DNA of 64,000 bases. Source: Skeletonema tropicum. Taxonomy: Eukaryota; Bacillariophyta; Thalassiosirophyceae; Thalassiosirales; Thalassiosiraceae. The stretch covers positions 124,001-188,000 of the forward strand of contig CM074129.1 in the NCBI GenBank assembly GCA_037178625.1, given 5' to 3'. A program made the translations under genes and the position numbers. Under the pieces are notes generated by a model. It did not search any database, had not been told where the DNA came from, and was given only the letters and a program-made list of their open reading frames with translations. Below are positions 62,549-64,000 of the stretch, piece by piece (position 1 is the first letter of the stretch; every line of letters begins with the position of its first letter).

Positions 62549-63283
62549 TAGAGAAAGAAGAAGAGAATGGAATCAGACACCATATATGGTCTTCTGTCAT
62601 AAATGGGAGTCCTCTCCAGAGGGACTCTGAATATGTTTGCAAGAGCTGATCACGCGCTGAGTCCTCCAAGTGACTCAGATACGTGTCTGAAGATTCTATG
62701 TAGGGTGGGAATCAGACATTGAATGGGAGGGGCGGTCATAAAACAATTTTTCGACCCCACCTTGGAGGATTTTTCCTCCTATCAAGAACCTCGTGACCTC
62801 GATTGACCCCTCTTCGATCCCTCTCAGACCTTTCCAAGGACCGACGCCCGAAGAGGTCGCGAGGCGTGAGCCCCAGTCCTCTTTGGGCATCGCAAGCTCA
62901 AAAAGTCAAGTTGCACCCCTGGACCCTGACCCTGCCTCGTGACCTCGTTTTGTTAGGTTACCCATACCAGTACACGTATGTAGTGCACCATAACTCCATA
63001 GTAGCTCACTATTTCCTATTTCTATTTCCTATCCTTCATCCTTCATCTCTGTATTGCATCATGGAGATTTGGGATACTAACAGGTTATGGCCTTCACTTT
63101 ATTGAGGTCACCGTCACCGGGAGATCCAGGAAATCAGTCACCCACAATTGCCCCACAGTCAATACGGAGGGGGGGACGGGGGTTTAATCTCGTTTCTGCT
63201 CCGCGACAACAGCGACGACGCTGCCTTCTTGAAGTTCAAGTTAAGAGCGGCGCCCAGCATATATATCTTTTGCTGGAAGACAG
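62549..63283. other. No supported gene
   Basis: Short overlapping frames on both strands (62388-63287) without motifs. Confidence 0.35.
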
Positions 63284-63291
63284 GTGAAAGT

Positions 63292-63505
63292 TAGGCGTAT
63301 CGGGATAGTTGGCGCTTTTCATACCCTCTTGTGGGCGATGCCCACGTGGGGCCCACATCTGCAGAAAATCAGGTGAAAATGAGCTAAAATGCGGGCAAAA
63401 TCCCCGAATATCGACTCAAAATCAACCAAAATCTCCCGTCAAGCCTCCTGTCAAATAAGTCCCTCTTGTGGGCAAGCCCACGCGCCCACTATCCCGATAC
63501 GCCTA
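63292..63505. mobile_element. 214-bp hAT-like MITE, 8-bp target duplication
   Basis: Inverted ends TAGGCGTATCGGGATAG (63292) and CTATCCCGATACGCCTA (to 63505) are flanked by a perfect 8-bp duplication GTGAAAGT (63284-63291, 63506-63513). Inside, CCCTCTTGTGGGC is repeated near both ends. It is non-coding; the 8-bp duplication and TAGGC ends suit hAT. Confidence 0.88.
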
Positions 63506-63513
63506 GTGAAAGT

Positions 63514-64000
63514 CCGTTTTCAGTTTTCACCCTTTCTTTTTTGCAACTTTTTCAGTCACTAGTGAACACTAACGGGACTACCATATCGACTTTCCGTCAA
63601 ATGAGAAAAACTTTCTGATAATTGAGAAGCATACTCTCTCAAGTGAGACAATTTCAATTTGGCTCTTTATGGCTCTTTTAGAAATTACTAGACCGGACCA
63701 GCTCGGGTTGCTGGTCCGCTAGCCCCTCCGGAATGGGTCTGATGAGAACGAAGCTCCAATTGGAAGCGAATGCAAACCTGAAGCGTCATGAGAATTCCCC
63801 TTGACATAATCATTTTCCACACAGGGATGGGGATCTATGGGGATGAGAATTCCAAGCTACGTCTTTCTGATCTCAGAATACTACACGCGAAGCGATCCAG
63901 TAGTAGCTCCTTTTGAAACGGTGTGGGAGACCAAACGGTGGCGATCTGTAGTGTTAGCCTATCCAGCAGGTTAGTTCTCTTCGAATATTGGTGCTCTGAT
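63514..64000. other. No supported gene
   Basis: Contains a hairpin GGACCAGC-TCGGGTT-GCTGGTCC at about 63695-63717. No coding region seen before the window edge. Confidence 0.35.

Overview
This window looks like nuclear DNA of a diatom, most likely a centric one (Thalassiosirales: Thalassiosira, Skeletonema or a relative). The reasons are BspA-like leucine-rich-repeat proteins with a diatom-type C-terminal tail, a CoDi/Copia-like gag fragment, few short introns with GT-AG borders and branch/polypyrimidine signals, serine/asparagine-rich host proteins, and a dense, nested transposon load. I see no rRNA, tRNA or CRISPR. All family assignments come from reading motifs by eye; no database search was run.

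Layout. 0-12 kb is transposon-rich: a 5'-truncated hAT transposase, a 423-bp TRIM with a perfect 5-bp target duplication, a foldback repeat, an A-family element split by a 1.5-kb element (F), one small host gene (9.4-9.9 kb), two tandem duplications of about 165 bp, and a 468-bp long-TIR MITE. 12.3-17.4 kb is a four-level nest: Stowaway-like element, A-family element, 131-bp retroposon, then a Copia-type LTR-internal-LTR-internal-LTR array. 18.4-24.5 kb holds an 1109-residue DDE transposase in element G, flanked by a diverged direct duplication. 25-37 kb is the first gene-rich block: coiled-coil protein 1, a photolyase/cryptochrome pseudogene, BspA-LRR protein 1, a three-exon spinster-like MFS transporter, and a 1.24-kb element (H) with an 8-bp target duplication and unrecognised ORFs. 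37.5-44.8 kb is degenerate transposon material, including A-family copy 3 split by a 2.46-kb TA-flanked element (E). 45.5-60.5 kb is the second gene-rich block: coiled-coil protein 2, BspA-LRR protein 2, an unknown paralogue pair (51.5 and 58.2 kb) around a 405-residue protein and a deleted piggyBac element, then a two-exon 2TM protein resembling SLATT/DUF4231 domains. 60.7-64 kb has the best-preserved A-family element, a B MITE and a hAT-like MITE.

Themes. Three host genes occur as local paralogue pairs. Several unrelated genes share a palindromic TCTCTCTAGAGAGA element just upstream of the start. At least four TIR families appear to have inserted at TA. A 10-mer, TACGTAGGAA, recurs twelve times, often about 44 bp inside element ends. 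In the A family, the internal palindromes change together from AGCCCC/GGGGCT to GTCCCC/GGGGAC, which looks like co-evolution of binding sites with a DNA-binding protein.
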